Shown here: in pieces, positions 8,900 through 18,192 of the stretch
How the letters are laid out: every line of letters begins with the position of its first letter
Numbering within the stretch: position 1 is the stretch's first letter
NCBI GenBank assembly: GCA_016872915.1
Contig: VGYQ01000012.1
Coordinates: forward strand, 1 to 46,264
Source of the DNA: Planctomycetota bacterium
GTDB lineage: Bacteria; Planctomycetota; Phycisphaerae; Phycisphaerales; SM1A02
Reading direction: 5' to 3'
Length of the DNA stretch: 46,264 nucleotides
Program-made: the position numbers and the translations under genes
The notes under the pieces: model-generated
What the model was told of the DNA's origin: nothing
Databases searched by the model: none
The model's input: the letters and a program-made list of their open reading frames with translations, nothing else

Positions 8900-9370
8900 T
8901 CACTCGCCGATATCTTCCGCCCACAGATCAGGTTTTTCGCGCTGGAGGCGCTCCATCAGGGCGATGCAGCGGGAATCATCGACCACTTGCAGGTGAATGC
9001 CTTGCCGTTGCATCCACTCCTCGGCACCGAGGAATGTGCGATTTTCGCCGATGATGACGCGTGGAATCTTGAAGAGGATTGCTGTGCCAGAACACATGGG
9101 GCAGGGTGAGAGCGTGGAGACCAGCGTGAGGTGTCGCCAGTCTCGGCGCCGTCCAGCCTTGCGTATGCAGTCCACCTCGGCGTGAGCGGTCGGATCATTC
9201 AGCTGCACACGCTGGTTGTGCCCGCGCGCCACGATCATGCCGTCTGCATCAAGCAGCACTGAACCGATGGGAATGCCCCCTTCACGCCAACCCTTTTCCG
9301 CTTGCTCGATGGCCGCATCGAGTCCGGCAGCGATCGCAGGTGCGGAGAGTGGCGGTGGACTGTGTGTCAT
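8900..9370 (-). CDS. Cytosine deaminase of the yeast FCY1 type
   Basis: A 156-residue zinc-dependent deaminase of the CDA fold. Zinc ligands and the proton shuttle are visible: H63-A-E65 ('TAHAEVD') and C90-x2-C93 ('SPCPMCSG'). Unlike tRNA-adenosine deaminases, it shows features of yeast cytosine deaminase: 'GGIPIG', 'GHNQR', 'IGENRTF', and a C-terminus 'KPDLWAEDIGE' that closely matches the yeast 'DWFEDIGE' ending whose Asp binds the cytosine ring. The predicted reaction is cytosine to uracil and ammonia in pyrimidine salvage. The ATG at 9370 overlaps the stop of the giant upstream gene (ATGA), indicating coupled translation. TadA or guanine deaminase is the alternative but fits the C-terminus less well. 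Confidence 0.85.
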   Translation of the reverse strand: MTHSPPPLSAPAIAAGLDAAIEQAEKGWREGGIPIGSVLLDADGMIVARGHNQRVQLNDPTAHAEVDCIRKAGRRRDWRHLTLVSTLSPCPMCSGTAILFKIPRVIIGENRTFLGAEEWMQRQGIHLQVVDDSRCIALMERLQREKPDLWAEDIGE

Positions 9371-12300
9371 GTGGGTACCTCCTCGAGTGTGCGGCGCGGC
9401 ATCGACCTCTTGGGCGGTGTACTACGTCGCCGTGCAAGCGCACGGTCTGCACGTTCTGCTTCCATCGATGGCGAAGCAGGCCGAAGTGCCCAGAGAACGC
9501 CTGCACCGAGGAGTGCTGTCAGTGCGGTCAGTGCCGACCACGGCTGTGACCGCAACGCATCGAGTGCGCCAAACTGAGATGCTGCGAAGAAGAGTGGCAT
9601 GATGGCGGCCAAGGTTGCAATCGCGAGTGTGCGAGAGAAGGTCGTTGTCCGTGCGATCAGCTGCTCATGATCACAGCGCGCGGCAAGCAGCGCGATGAGG
9701 GAGCACAGGAGTGTGGGAATGACTGCGCAAAGCCATGGCAATGTGATGGCGGCAGGAGAAGAAGGTGGAAGAGCCGCAGGCAGTGAGAATGCGACTGGAA
9801 TCGCACTCACCGCAATGATCAGGCGCCGCATCATCCATGCGCGGCGCATGGTCACGGCCGGCAGTTCGCTCGGGGCAAGTGCATCGCCCTCGGCGTCTAC
9901 TGCGGCGTCCATGGTGGACCGAGCAAGCGCCGCCAGTTGGCTCATGCCCTTGAATGCCCAGCCAGTCAGAAGTCCCCATGCCCCGCATGCACCGATGCAA
10001 GCAGCGATGACAAGCGGACGCGTGTCATCCGTGCCATCGAATGGGACGACCGCACCGGCCGTAGCCATGAGAGCAAGGAGACCGCTTGAGAGCATGCACA
10101 CGATGACCGTGTCGGGATGGCGGCATCGAGCAGCGATCAGCGATGGCAGCCACCACGCGATTCCAACGATCGGCCCCATCCACATCGTCCACTCTGCGCT
10201 GCGGCTGATGCTTCCAACCGCTGCGCAGCCGAGCAGCACGGTCGCGAGCGCCCATGATGTGGTACCGCAGGGATGAGTGATCGGTCGGTGTGCGGATCCT
10301 TCTGCCGTGCGCTGCACGGTGATGACGGGTGTGGGAAGTTCAAGAGCGCCCTCAGGCGGCTGCAGGACAGGAAAGAGCGATGGACAGCGCACGAATCGGT
10401 CGCAGCCGACAGTCACTGCGCAGCCGAGGCAGAGGAGTGCATGCGTAATCATCAGCCCTGCAAGCAGCAGATCCAGTGACCATGATGGAGCAATGAGGTG
10501 GAGTATGCCAATCGATGCGAGTGTCAGCGCCGACCATGCTTCGAAGTTCGCGAAGGCGCGAAGTTGTGCCTCCGCTCGGCGCGACCGTCCTGCGGCGAGT
10601 CGCGTTCCAACAAGGGCTGGCAACAGTGGAGCACATGCACTTGCCACCATCGTGGCTGCAGCAAAGACACGTTCATGCGAGACGAGCGCTGGCGTGGTGT
10701 CAGCCCGACGTCGCTCCACGGAGGCTCGGAAACGTTCTGCTGAGCATGCCGCGACAAGTGTGGTGGCAGCCACTGAACTCCACGCGCAGATCAGTGCAAG
10801 CCATGGCCATGGTGAGCGCACCATGCCCGGAAGCACGTCGGTTGTGAGCGCTTGTGCAATCAGCGCTGCAGTGGCCAAGAATGCCGTCCATGCGGCAGCT
10901 TGTGCCCAGGGGCGCATGGACCGAATCGATGCAAGACCGCCAGCCAGGACGAGTGCCCCGAGCGCCAGTGCACCCGCGGGAAGTGCTGCGAGTGGAGGCA
11001 ATGCAACACCGGCTGGGACCAAGAAACAGAGCGCTGCGGAAACAAGCAGGACAAGCGAACATGTGCGGGCTGCGCGCTCACGCGCGCCAAGTATCTCCTC
11101 CATGGTGCGGCTGGCGGGCATGGTTGCGCGCAAGATGGGATCAGGCCATGCGGCATAGACGAGGAGCCATGGCAGCACGAGGAGCGGCGAGAGGAAAACC
11201 ACTCCAAGGACTGGCTGAGAGGCCAGAAAAAGCGTGCAGCATGGTGTCCAAATCAAAGATGCAGCCGCGATCTGTGGGATGCGGCGTGCCAAGATCGGTG
11301 TGCACCGAGATGCGGTCCACTGCACGGATGCGGCGAGCGCAGGAAGAAGAAGTGTCCACACGGTGATCTGCAGAAACGCCCGCTGCAGATTCATGTTCGC
11401 GAGCAGTGGCGTGGCGGCAATCGATGCGGTGAGAAGGACGCCGAGCGCGGTCAGAGCGGTCATGCCCACTGCAGTCGCAGGAGGCTCTACCGCACGGACC
11501 GAACAGTGTTCGTCAATCCAAAGGTCATCCACCGATGGTGGATGTGTGGGCGGAGGTTGCGCGGGCCGAGGCAGTGCTTCGGCACTTGGAGAGGAATCGT
11601 CGTCGGATGATGCCGACGAAGACTGCGTGCGCGGCTGTGAAACACGTTCACGTGCACCACCAGCGCGTGTCGTGGTGGCAGCTTGCGCAGTCGAGTTTGC
11701 ACGCGAGCCTGAGGGGCGTCGGGCGGAGTCATCATCCAAGCTATCCACCATGCGGAAACTTCCCTGCGGTGCCGCGGGCGGTTCATACTTGGGCTTGGGA
11801 GGTGCGGTCGTTGCCGACGCTGCAGGAGCCGGTCGTGCTGCCGCCGCTTGTGCGAGCAGTGCGGCTGCATCGGCAGCGGCTCGGGAGTCGGCTGCAGCCC
11901 TTGCCATGGCTTCGCGCGGAAGGAGCGGAATGCCGGGCACCTCGCTGCCCGCTGCGATCAACTGCCTTGTCGACTCGGCGACGAGCTGCTCAAGAACCTC
12001 GATCTCCGACAGCGACTTCGTGTAATCATCATTGATGCGTTGGCGCGCGCCTGTCAGGGCGATCATCGCAGCTTGCACCGCGCGTTCCTGCACACTCCGT
12101 CCCTCACGCTCGGCTTGACGCGCACGCTCCTGTGCAGCCGTGATCTTGTCCTCGGCCGCCGCGCGGGCGGCTGCTTCCGCGGAGGCGCGCTTTGCGAAAG
12201 AATCGCGGTCGCGCGTGAGCGCGCTCCGCTGCTCGGCAGCAGCGGCGAGTTTTTGTTGAAGCGATTGCGACTCGCCTTGTGCGGTACCGAGCGCGGCAGC

Positions 12301-14487
12301 TGCCTGCGATTCGCGGGCAAGACCTGCCTGGATCTCATGTCCCGCCGAAGCGAGTTTCACCTCAAGGTCGGCAATGCGGCGGCTCGTCTCCTCCGCCAGT
12401 TTTTCATAGCTCGCCAGCAGTTGCCGCGAACTTCCCTCCGCCTGATCACGCAGGCTGCGTTCTGCCGCGACCTGCTGCTCACGTGCAGCGACCGCTGCCT
12501 GTGCGGAGGAGAATGCTGCCGACAGTTCGTCGCGCTCACGGGTCGCCGCCAGCAGCGAGGCACGCGCAGACTCTTCCTTTGTCGAAAGCTCCTCCGCACG
12601 CCGTGCCGCCGCCGTCAGTTCTTCGGCCTGATCAGCTGCACGGCAACGTGCATCATGCAGGTCTCGCTGCAGTGCTGCGGACTGACCGGCCGCGTCATCC
12701 GCACGGCACTGCTGCGCAGCGAAGTCCGCTCGCAACTGCGCGATTTCAGCCTGCAGTCCGCGGTTGTCGCGTTCGCGTTCCTCCGCGCGAAGTGAATCGC
12801 GGAAGATGAGTTCATCCCGCGCCACCACCTTTGTGCGCTCGTCCGCCACCTCGCGCTCGAGTGCAGAGGCGCGTGCTGCGAAATCAACGCGCTGCTGATG
12901 CGCTGCCTGAAGATCGTCCGTCAGTTGTGTGCCCTGCGCACGCGCGGCATCGCGTTCCTCGCGCAGCATTGCTGCGAGCGCATCTGCAGAAGACAGGCGC
13001 TCTCGCATTGCCTCTGCATCGCACTCTTGTTCCGAGAGGCGTGTCCGAAGTGCATCAGTCTGCTGCCGCAGTGCAGTCGCCGCGGCGCGGGTCTCGTCTC
13101 GCTCGCCGCGCAGAGCGTCCGCAAGCACTTGGGTATCCGCGACGGAACGCTCAAGTCCACACGCACGCGCGGTCTGGTCTGTAATCGCCGTACGTGCCGA
13201 CTCCAGCTCTTGCCGGAGTGCTTCAATATCGCGTCGTGCAGCCAACAAGTCGACTTGCGTTGCGCCGACCGCCAAACGCGTGGAGTCACGCTCGGCGAGA
13301 GCGTGGTCGCGGTCGACGAATGCAGCATCGCGTGCCGCAAGAGCTGCGTCGTGCGAAGCGGTCGCTGCACGCAAGCGTTCCGTGTGCTCGAGAAGGGTGC
13401 GGCGCGCACTCTCGGCGGTGCTCTCGGCACCCTCGATGCGTGCCGCCATCGCCGCGAGCGCCGCTTGGGCTGCGCCTGCGGTCTGCCGTGCGGCGGCGAG
13501 TTCGGTGCCGTGACTGCTCGTGGACGACTTCAGCGCAGAAAGCGACTTCTCGAGTGCACGCCGTAGATCATCGGATGTGCGAAGAGCAGTTTGTGCGGTA
13601 CTCAAGGACTCAAGCAGTTGCTCGCGGTCCGATTCTGCGGCTGCTGCAGTGTTCCGAGCCGATTCGAGCTGACGATGCAGATCGTCGAACGCAGAGGGTG
13701 AAATGCTGGTCGGACGGGCAGCAACGTCAGCCCGTGCACGAAGCAGTTGAGCCTTGAGCTCCTCCGTCGTGGTGCGCAGCAGATGCAGTTCCTCGTCGCC
13801 GGTCGAGACTCGCTCCTGTGACAATGCGAGTTCCCGACGGAGTTCAGCAATATCTTGCTCGAGCCGCTGTTCGATCCCTTGGGCATGCGCCGCATCGCGT
13901 TCAGCCGCATCACACCGATCGTGGAGCTTTGCGGACTCCGCACGAAGCAGCGCCACTTCCTGTGTCAGGGCATTCGCTTGATCGCTCGCCGCATGCGCCT
14001 GCTGCAAACGGTGTTCGAGCGACTCACGAATCGATTCCTGATGTTCGATTTCACTCTGAAGTCGCTGCACCGTCGATGTGTGCTCTGCGACTTGATCGCG
14101 CAGGCCATCGTGCTGCTCCATCAGGCGATCGAGCGCCACCTGCAATTGTTTCGCACGATGTTCTGCGGCAGCCACTCCTTCTTCAAGCGGGTTTGGCTGC
14201 GGGGCTGCTTGCGATTCTGGCTGAACCGTCGACACGGGCATCGGGGCGGGTGTGGGCACGACAACGGGTGCCACTTCAATGGTTCGCTGCACCACGGTGA
14301 TGCCAGCGAGTGACGAGGCAGGGCGCCAACGATCATCCCCCTCGCGGCAGAGCATGTCATCGCTGAAGAGATCGCCGCGCTGCGACATCGCGCGGATATC
14401 TGCAGGAGTCAGTCCCGTATGCAGCGAACCATCTTTGCGTCGAAGGTCGTAGTGCGCTGACTTCACCGTCTTCTGATGTGCAATCAT
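9367..14487 (-). CDS. Giant GYF_2-like / coiled-coil / polytopic membrane protein
   Basis: A 1706-residue protein from ATG 14487, chosen because GGAAGGGTGG precedes it; the frame opens 12 codons earlier. Three zones are visible. Residues ~8-50 resemble a GYF_2 domain ('YDLRRKDGSLHTGLTPADI...GDDRWRPASSL'). Residues ~85-850 are an almost unbroken Ala/Glu/Arg/Gln heptad-rich coiled coil. A Pro/Ala/Ser/Asp-rich linker leads to ~600 residues (from about base 11470 to 9440) with about 19 hydrophobic segments, then an Arg-rich tail. No catalytic motif is recognised. It could be an envelope-anchored scaffold whose long coil projects into the cytoplasm. It follows ftsK after 168 nt and overlaps the cytosine deaminase start by 4 nt. 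The function is unknown; the domain reading is by eye. Confidence 0.75.
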   Translation of the reverse strand: MIAHQKTVKSAHYDLRRKDGSLHTGLTPADIRAMSQRGDLFSDDMLCREGDDRWRPASSLAGITVVQRTIEVAPVVVPTPAPMPVSTVQPESQAAPQPNPLEEGVAAAEHRAKQLQVALDRLMEQHDGLRDQVAEHTSTVQRLQSEIEHQESIRESLEHRLQQAHAASDQANALTQEVALLRAESAKLHDRCDAAERDAAHAQGIEQRLEQDIAELRRELALSQERVSTGDEELHLLRTTTEELKAQLLRARADVAARPTSISPSAFDDLHRQLESARNTAAAAESDREQLLESLSTAQTALRTSDDLRRALEKSLSALKSSTSSHGTELAAARQTAGAAQAALAAMAARIEGAESTAESARRTLLEHTERLRAATASHDAALAARDAAFVDRDHALAERDSTRLAVGATQVDLLAARRDIEALRQELESARTAITDQTARACGLERSVADTQVLADALRGERDETRAAATALRQQTDALRTRLSEQECDAEAMRERLSSADALAAMLREERDAARAQGTQLTDDLQAAHQQRVDFAARASALEREVADERTKVVARDELIFRDSLRAEERERDNRGLQAEIAQLRADFAAQQCRADDAAGQSAALQRDLHDARCRAADQAEELTAAARRAEELSTKEESARASLLAATRERDELSAAFSSAQAAVAAREQQVAAERSLRDQAEGSSRQLLASYEKLAEETSRRIADLEVKLASAGHEIQAGLARESQAAAALGTAQGESQSLQQKLAAAAEQRSALTRDRDSFAKRASAEAAARAAAEDKITAAQERARQAEREGRSVQERAVQAAMIALTGARQRINDDYTKSLSEIEVLEQLVAESTRQLIAAGSEVPGIPLLPREAMARAAADSRAAADAAALLAQAAAARPAPAASATTAPPKPKYEPPAAPQGSFRMVDSLDDDSARRPSGSRANSTAQAATTTRAGGARERVSQPRTQSSSASSDDDSSPSAEALPRPAQPPPTHPPSVDDLWIDEHCSVRAVEPPATAVGMTALTALGVLLTASIAATPLLANMNLQRAFLQITVWTLLLPALAASVQWTASRCTPILARRIPQIAAASLIWTPCCTLFLASQPVLGVVFLSPLLVLPWLLVYAAWPDPILRATMPASRTMEEILGARERAARTCSLVLLVSAALCFLVPAGVALPPLAALPAGALALGALVLAGGLASIRSMRPWAQAAAWTAFLATAALIAQALTTDVLPGMVRSPWPWLALICAWSSVAATTLVAACSAERFRASVERRRADTTPALVSHERVFAAATMVASACAPLLPALVGTRLAAGRSRRAEAQLRAFANFEAWSALTLASIGILHLIAPSWSLDLLLAGLMITHALLCLGCAVTVGCDRFVRCPSLFPVLQPPEGALELPTPVITVQRTAEGSAHRPITHPCGTTSWALATVLLGCAAVGSISRSAEWTMWMGPIVGIAWWLPSLIAARCRHPDTVIVCMLSSGLLALMATAGAVVPFDGTDDTRPLVIAACIGACGAWGLLTGWAFKGMSQLAALARSTMDAAVDAEGDALAPSELPAVTMRRAWMMRRLIIAVSAIPVAFSLPAALPPSSPAAITLPWLCAVIPTLLCSLIALLAARCDHEQLIARTTTFSRTLAIATLAAIMPLFFAASQFGALDALRSQPWSALTALTALLGAGVLWALRPASPSMEAERADRALARRRSTPPKRSMPRRTLEEVPT

Positions 14488-14539
14488 GGAGCCACCCTTC
14501 CGTGGGTTGGCGCGCCTGGTCATCTCTCCAAAGGCCGTC

Positions 14540-14586
14540 GCGAGGAATCCGTTCCTCGCTGCGGGCGTTCTCAGGCGAGCCGCAGC
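14540..14586 (-). promoter_or_regulatory. Two overlapping inverted repeats in the ftsK-giant gene leader
   Basis: GCGAGGAA (14540-14547), loop of 4, TTCCTCGC (14552-14559) forms a perfect 8-bp hairpin. GCTGCGG (14558-14564) and CCGCAGC (14580-14586) form a second 7-bp stem that shares bases 14558-14559, so the two compete slightly at their edge. They lie 53-99 nt before the giant gene. No U-run follows on the minus strand. Confidence 0.4.
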
Positions 14587-14655
14587 CGAACGCGTGCATT
14601 ACACACGATGCGGCAGAAATCGCAAGGGCACCCGGGCAAAAACGGGGCAGTCTGG

Positions 14656-17250
14656 TCAATCTTCGTCGACAGGCTCGACCGTCAACTCTTCCGACTCATC
14701 CCCACCGTTCGCCTCCATCTGCTTCATACGGTCCCAGTCTTCCGAGGTGATCAGCACCTCGCGCGCGACCGAGCCCTTGTGGTCCGACAGGATGCCGGCA
14801 AGCGACATTTGGTCGACGAGGCGGGAAGCGCGACCGTAGCCGATGGCAAGCCGACGCTGCAGCAGGCTGACGGATCCCCGCCCAGTTTCGATGAGAATGT
14901 CGACTGCCTTGTCGAAGAGGGGGTCGCGTTCATTGGGATCGATATCGCCGCCTTCGGTCGGATCCCCCTGTGTGGAACTCTTTACGGCAAGGAGACTTCG
15001 CTCGAAACTGGGGGCTGCGACATCCTTCAGGAAACTGACCACTTTGCGGGTCTCCAGATCGGTCACAAGCGTGCCTTGGCATCGGCGGAGTTCGCCGCTG
15101 CCGCTTGGGGTGAGAACCATCATGTCGCCCTGGCCAAGGAGCAACTCGGCACCCTTTTGATCGAGCACAATTCGGCTGTCCATGCCGCTGGCGACCTTGA
15201 AACCGATTCGGCAGGGCATGTTTGCCTTGATCAACCCAGTGACCACGTTGGCTTGGGGGCGCTGCGTGGCGAGCACCAGATGGATACCCACGGCGCGCGC
15301 TTTCTGAGCAATGCGCACGATGTGCGTCTCCACTTCCTTGTTCGTGAGCATCAGATCGGCAAGCTCATCGATGAGGAACACCATGTAGGGCAACTTCTTC
15401 GGGATACGGGCCTTGGCCGCATCATCTGGCGGATTCAGCTTGGCAAAGATGGCCTCTTCGCCGAGGCTGTTGTAGCCGAGGATGTCCCGCACGCCAGTGT
15501 TGCGGAAGAGTTCGTAGCGCTCCTCCATGCGGCTCACGGTCCACTCCAGGATGCCAGCTGCCTGATTCATGTCGGTGACCACAGGTGCCATCAGATGTGG
15601 GATATCCGCGAACTGGCTCATTTCCACCATCTTCGGATCGACAAGCACAAGCTTCAGTTCATCAGGTCGCTTGGTGTAAACCCAGCTCATGATGATGCTG
15701 TTCATGCAGACCGACTTGCCTGAGCCCGTGGTGCCCGCGATGAGCATGTGAGGCATCTTGGCGAGGTCGAGCACGAGCGGTTCGCCTGCGCTGTCCTTGC
15801 CGAGGAACATGGGGAGCCGCATTCCTTCGGCATGTCCGCTCGACATGAGCTCGCGCAGCCGCACTTTCTCCTTTTCGCGGTTGGGGACTTCGATGCCGAT
15901 CGCGGACTTACCCGTCATGTTTGGGATGATGCGGATGTTGGGCGCCTTCAGCGCGCGTGCTATGTCCTTTGCAATCGTGTCGAGTCGTGCCACGCGCGTC
16001 CCTGGCGCGAGTTCCACTGAGTAGAGCGTCACGACTGGCCCGCTCTCGATTCCAACGACCTCACCTTCAATCTCGTAAGTCTGCAGCGTTTCTGTCAGAA
16101 GTCCCGCCTGCTCGCGCACGTACTGCTCCATGCGCTGGGAGAAGTTCTCTTCTGGCACATCGAGGAGATCGAGTGTCGGGAAGGTGTAGCCCGTGTAGTC
16201 GACCTCACGTGGAATGTCCTCATCTCGTGCGATCACTTTCGCACCGCTGGCCATGCGGACAGGCATTTTTGCGATCTTTTCCCGAAGTTCCTCAGCGCTC
16301 AATGCTTGCCGTTTGGACTCGGTGGCGGGGACTTCCGAATCGTCTGCATCGACAACGGTCGTCTCCTCCGCGTTCTCCTCGCTCTCGGCATAGGCCTCGC
16401 CCGCATCCTCATCCTCGTTCACTTCCAGGACTGTCCCCCGGCTTGCCGCGGCCGCCGCTGCCCGGTTTCCCCGGATCAGTCGGCGGCGGCGGTCAAGCGA
16501 AGTTTCCGAAGAAACCTTCCCATTTCCATCGCCATCCGCCCCATCGTCTGGGCTATCCGTCTCTACGCCGCCAACAGGAATTGGCTGCAAGGAACTGCGT
16601 CGACCTGCACCGAAGAGACTGCCGATTGTGCCCCGGTAATCGAACTTCCAGACTGGATCGAGCGCCTCAATCGCGCGCACGAGTGCGCCAGGTAGCGCAA
16701 AGACCAGTTCATCCACGGCGACCACAAAGCCGATCAAGCATCCTGCAAGTGCAAAGATGTTGGCGCCGAGTGCGCCGAATCGCATCCAGAGTTGATCCGC
16801 CATCCACATGGGGATCAGTCCTGCCTCGGCACCGCCGAGCGGACCGAATCCGGGGAGCCAGAGGGCATGGACCACGGAGATGGCAAGCATCGCAATGAAT
16901 GCGCCGACAGAACGCACAATCGGATGCGCGACCGAGCGTCCGGTTGCAGTCACACCGAGCGCGTAGCCGCCACAGAGCAGGAGAACCCAAATGCCGATTC
17001 CGAATGCCTGATAGACACCGAACGCAGTGACTGCGCCAACCACGCCACCCCAGTTGTGAGGGGGGTCCTGTTGCACAGCGACCGCGTTGCTCGGCCAATC
17101 GGCAGCTGAGAAACTCACAAGGCTCGCGGTGAGATAGAGCCAGGCCGCTGCGCATGCGAGCCAGATGATCTTGCGTGTGAGTGATGCGGGTGGGAGCAGA
17201 CCCGCAGACGGGATCGCGCGTGCGATAGCCAAAGGCGACTTCCTTGCCAT
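14656..17250 (-). CDS. ftsK: DNA translocase FtsK/SpoIIIE
   Basis: An 864-residue septum-associated DNA pump that clears chromosomes at division. The N-terminal ~200 residues contain about four membrane helices. A charged linker (~220-330) follows, then the alpha-beta motor domain with 'SAIGIEVPN', Walker A GTTGSGKS at residues 506-513, 'LVLVDPK' and the Walker B 'MVFLIDELADLM', then 'LATQRP'. The C-terminal winged-helix gamma domain ('DILIETGRGSVSLLQRRLAIGYGRASRLVDQM') recognises KOPS-like sequences and contacts XerD in known homologues. Length is normal for the family. It is divergent from the fabZ-like gene across a 53-nt gap and precedes the giant coiled-coil gene on the same strand. Confidence 0.95.
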   Translation of the reverse strand: MARKSPLAIARAIPSAGLLPPASLTRKIIWLACAAAWLYLTASLVSFSAADWPSNAVAVQQDPPHNWGGVVGAVTAFGVYQAFGIGIWVLLLCGGYALGVTATGRSVAHPIVRSVGAFIAMLAISVVHALWLPGFGPLGGAEAGLIPMWMADQLWMRFGALGANIFALAGCLIGFVVAVDELVFALPGALVRAIEALDPVWKFDYRGTIGSLFGAGRRSSLQPIPVGGVETDSPDDGADGDGNGKVSSETSLDRRRRLIRGNRAAAAAASRGTVLEVNEDEDAGEAYAESEENAEETTVVDADDSEVPATESKRQALSAEELREKIAKMPVRMASGAKVIARDEDIPREVDYTGYTFPTLDLLDVPEENFSQRMEQYVREQAGLLTETLQTYEIEGEVVGIESGPVVTLYSVELAPGTRVARLDTIAKDIARALKAPNIRIIPNMTGKSAIGIEVPNREKEKVRLRELMSSGHAEGMRLPMFLGKDSAGEPLVLDLAKMPHMLIAGTTGSGKSVCMNSIIMSWVYTKRPDELKLVLVDPKMVEMSQFADIPHLMAPVVTDMNQAAGILEWTVSRMEERYELFRNTGVRDILGYNSLGEEAIFAKLNPPDDAAKARIPKKLPYMVFLIDELADLMLTNKEVETHIVRIAQKARAVGIHLVLATQRPQANVVTGLIKANMPCRIGFKVASGMDSRIVLDQKGAELLLGQGDMMVLTPSGSGELRRCQGTLVTDLETRKVVSFLKDVAAPSFERSLLAVKSSTQGDPTEGGDIDPNERDPLFDKAVDILIETGRGSVSLLQRRLAIGYGRASRLVDQMSLAGILSDHKGSVAREVLITSEDWDRMKQMEANGGDESEELTVEPVDED

Positions 17251-17303
17251 ACTCCTGTTATCGGCAGGACAGCCGTGCCTGAATCACTTACCCTGTGTCC
17301 CAC

Positions 17304-17756
17304 ATGCATTTCTGTCATGTCGATCAGGTGGTCGAGTGCGGTCCCGACCGTGCCATCACCCTCAAAGGGGTGTCTTTGGCCGAGGAATATCTGCAGGACC
17401 ACTTCCCAGGATTCCCAGTGCTGCCAGGGGTTTTTATGTTGGAAGCGCTTGTGCAGACGGCCCGCCTCACGCTGATGGCACGGGACCGAGCGGCGGGGCG
17501 TGAGCCCGTGCGCATGGTGCTCGGAGGCGTGCGCGCCCTCCGGTACGGCAATTTTGTTCGCCCCGGCGACTCGCTGCGCAGCGAGGCAGTGCTCGACAAG
17601 GTCGAGAGCGATGGCACTGTGGTGTTCCGTGGGAGCGCATCCGTGATACGCGCCGGCAGTGCCGAGGCCCTGCCCGGTGCAGCGGCAAGCGGACGCTTTA
17701 CAATGCGAGCGGTTCGGTTGGGCAATGAACGCACGACAGGAGGTCTGCAGCAATGA
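17304..17756 (+). CDS. FabZ-like 3-hydroxyacyl-ACP dehydratase (first copy)
   Basis: A single-hotdog dehydratase of 150 residues. The catalytic His and Glu are both present: H33 in 'QDHFPGFPVLPG' and E47 in 'VFMLEALVQTA', matching the FabZ active site. The predicted reaction is removal of water from 3-hydroxyacyl-ACP during fatty-acid elongation or a dedicated acyl-chain pathway. The start is ATG 17304; a GTG at 17295 is also possible. Its stop overlaps the ACP start (ATGA at 17753-17756), so enzyme and carrier are probably made together. A substrate outside bulk fatty-acid synthesis is suggested by the isolated dehydratase-ACP-dehydratase arrangement. Confidence 0.8.
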   Translation: MHFCHVDQVVECGPDRAITLKGVSLAEEYLQDHFPGFPVLPGVFMLEALVQTARLTLMARDRAAGREPVRMVLGGVRALRYGNFVRPGDSLRSEAVLDKVESDGTVVFRGSASVIRAGSAEALPGAAASGRFTMRAVRLGNERTTGGLQQ

Positions 17757-18166
17757 CGCAGGATGAGATTTTTGGCAAGCTTCGCACCGTACTTGTGGAT
17801 GCGCTCGGTGTGGACGAGGAAGAAGTGACGATGGAGGCGCGTCTCACGACCGATCTGCACGCCGAGTCGATCGACTTCTTGGACATCGTGTTCCGCATCG
17901 AGAAGGCGTTTGGATTCAAGATCGGTCAGGGAGAACTCTTCCCCGACAACATCAACGATCCCAAGTATGTCCAAGACGGTGTGGTGAACGCAGCCGGTCT
18001 CGCATTGCTGCGAGAGCGCATGCCACATGTCGACTTCTCTGAATTCGCAAAAAACCCGAAGTTGGAGAAGGTTTCGGAGATATTCACCGTCGCAAGCCTG
18101 GTGAGCTTCGTTGCCGCCAAGTTGAATGCCGGCACGGCGAGTTCTGGTGCGGCGAAGCCTGTCTAA
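17753..18166 (+). CDS. Acyl carrier protein, long form
   Basis: A 137-residue acyl carrier protein. The phosphopantetheine attachment site is S39 in 'LHAESIDFLDIVFRIEKAFGF', where the usual Asp-Ser-Leu is Glu-Ser-Ile. Compared with the ~78-residue AcpP it has an insertion of about 40 residues between helix II and the C-terminal helix ('ELFPDNINDPKYVQDGVVNAAG', then 'ERMPHVDFSEFAKNP') and an Ala/Ser-rich tail. Such long ACPs occur beside dedicated hydroxyacyl enzymes. It overlaps the upstream dehydratase gene by 4 nt, and a second dehydratase follows after 26 nt, so the three probably act as one unit. A general fatty-acid ACP is less likely because of the insertion. Confidence 0.85.
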   Translation: MTQDEIFGKLRTVLVDALGVDEEEVTMEARLTTDLHAESIDFLDIVFRIEKAFGFKIGQGELFPDNINDPKYVQDGVVNAAGLALLRERMPHVDFSEFAKNPKLEKVSEIFTVASLVSFVAAKLNAGTASSGAAKPV

Positions 18167-18192
18167 GGCAGGAAGGGATTCGTCATCTCGCC

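Noticed and set aside
10277-11158. Plus-strand ORFs inside the giant membrane gene
   Set aside because: Shadow frames opposite a hydrophobic coding region; composition is not protein-like.
14476-15723. 415-codon plus-strand ORF inside ftsK
   Set aside because: Antisense to the FtsK motor domain; no motif or start signal.
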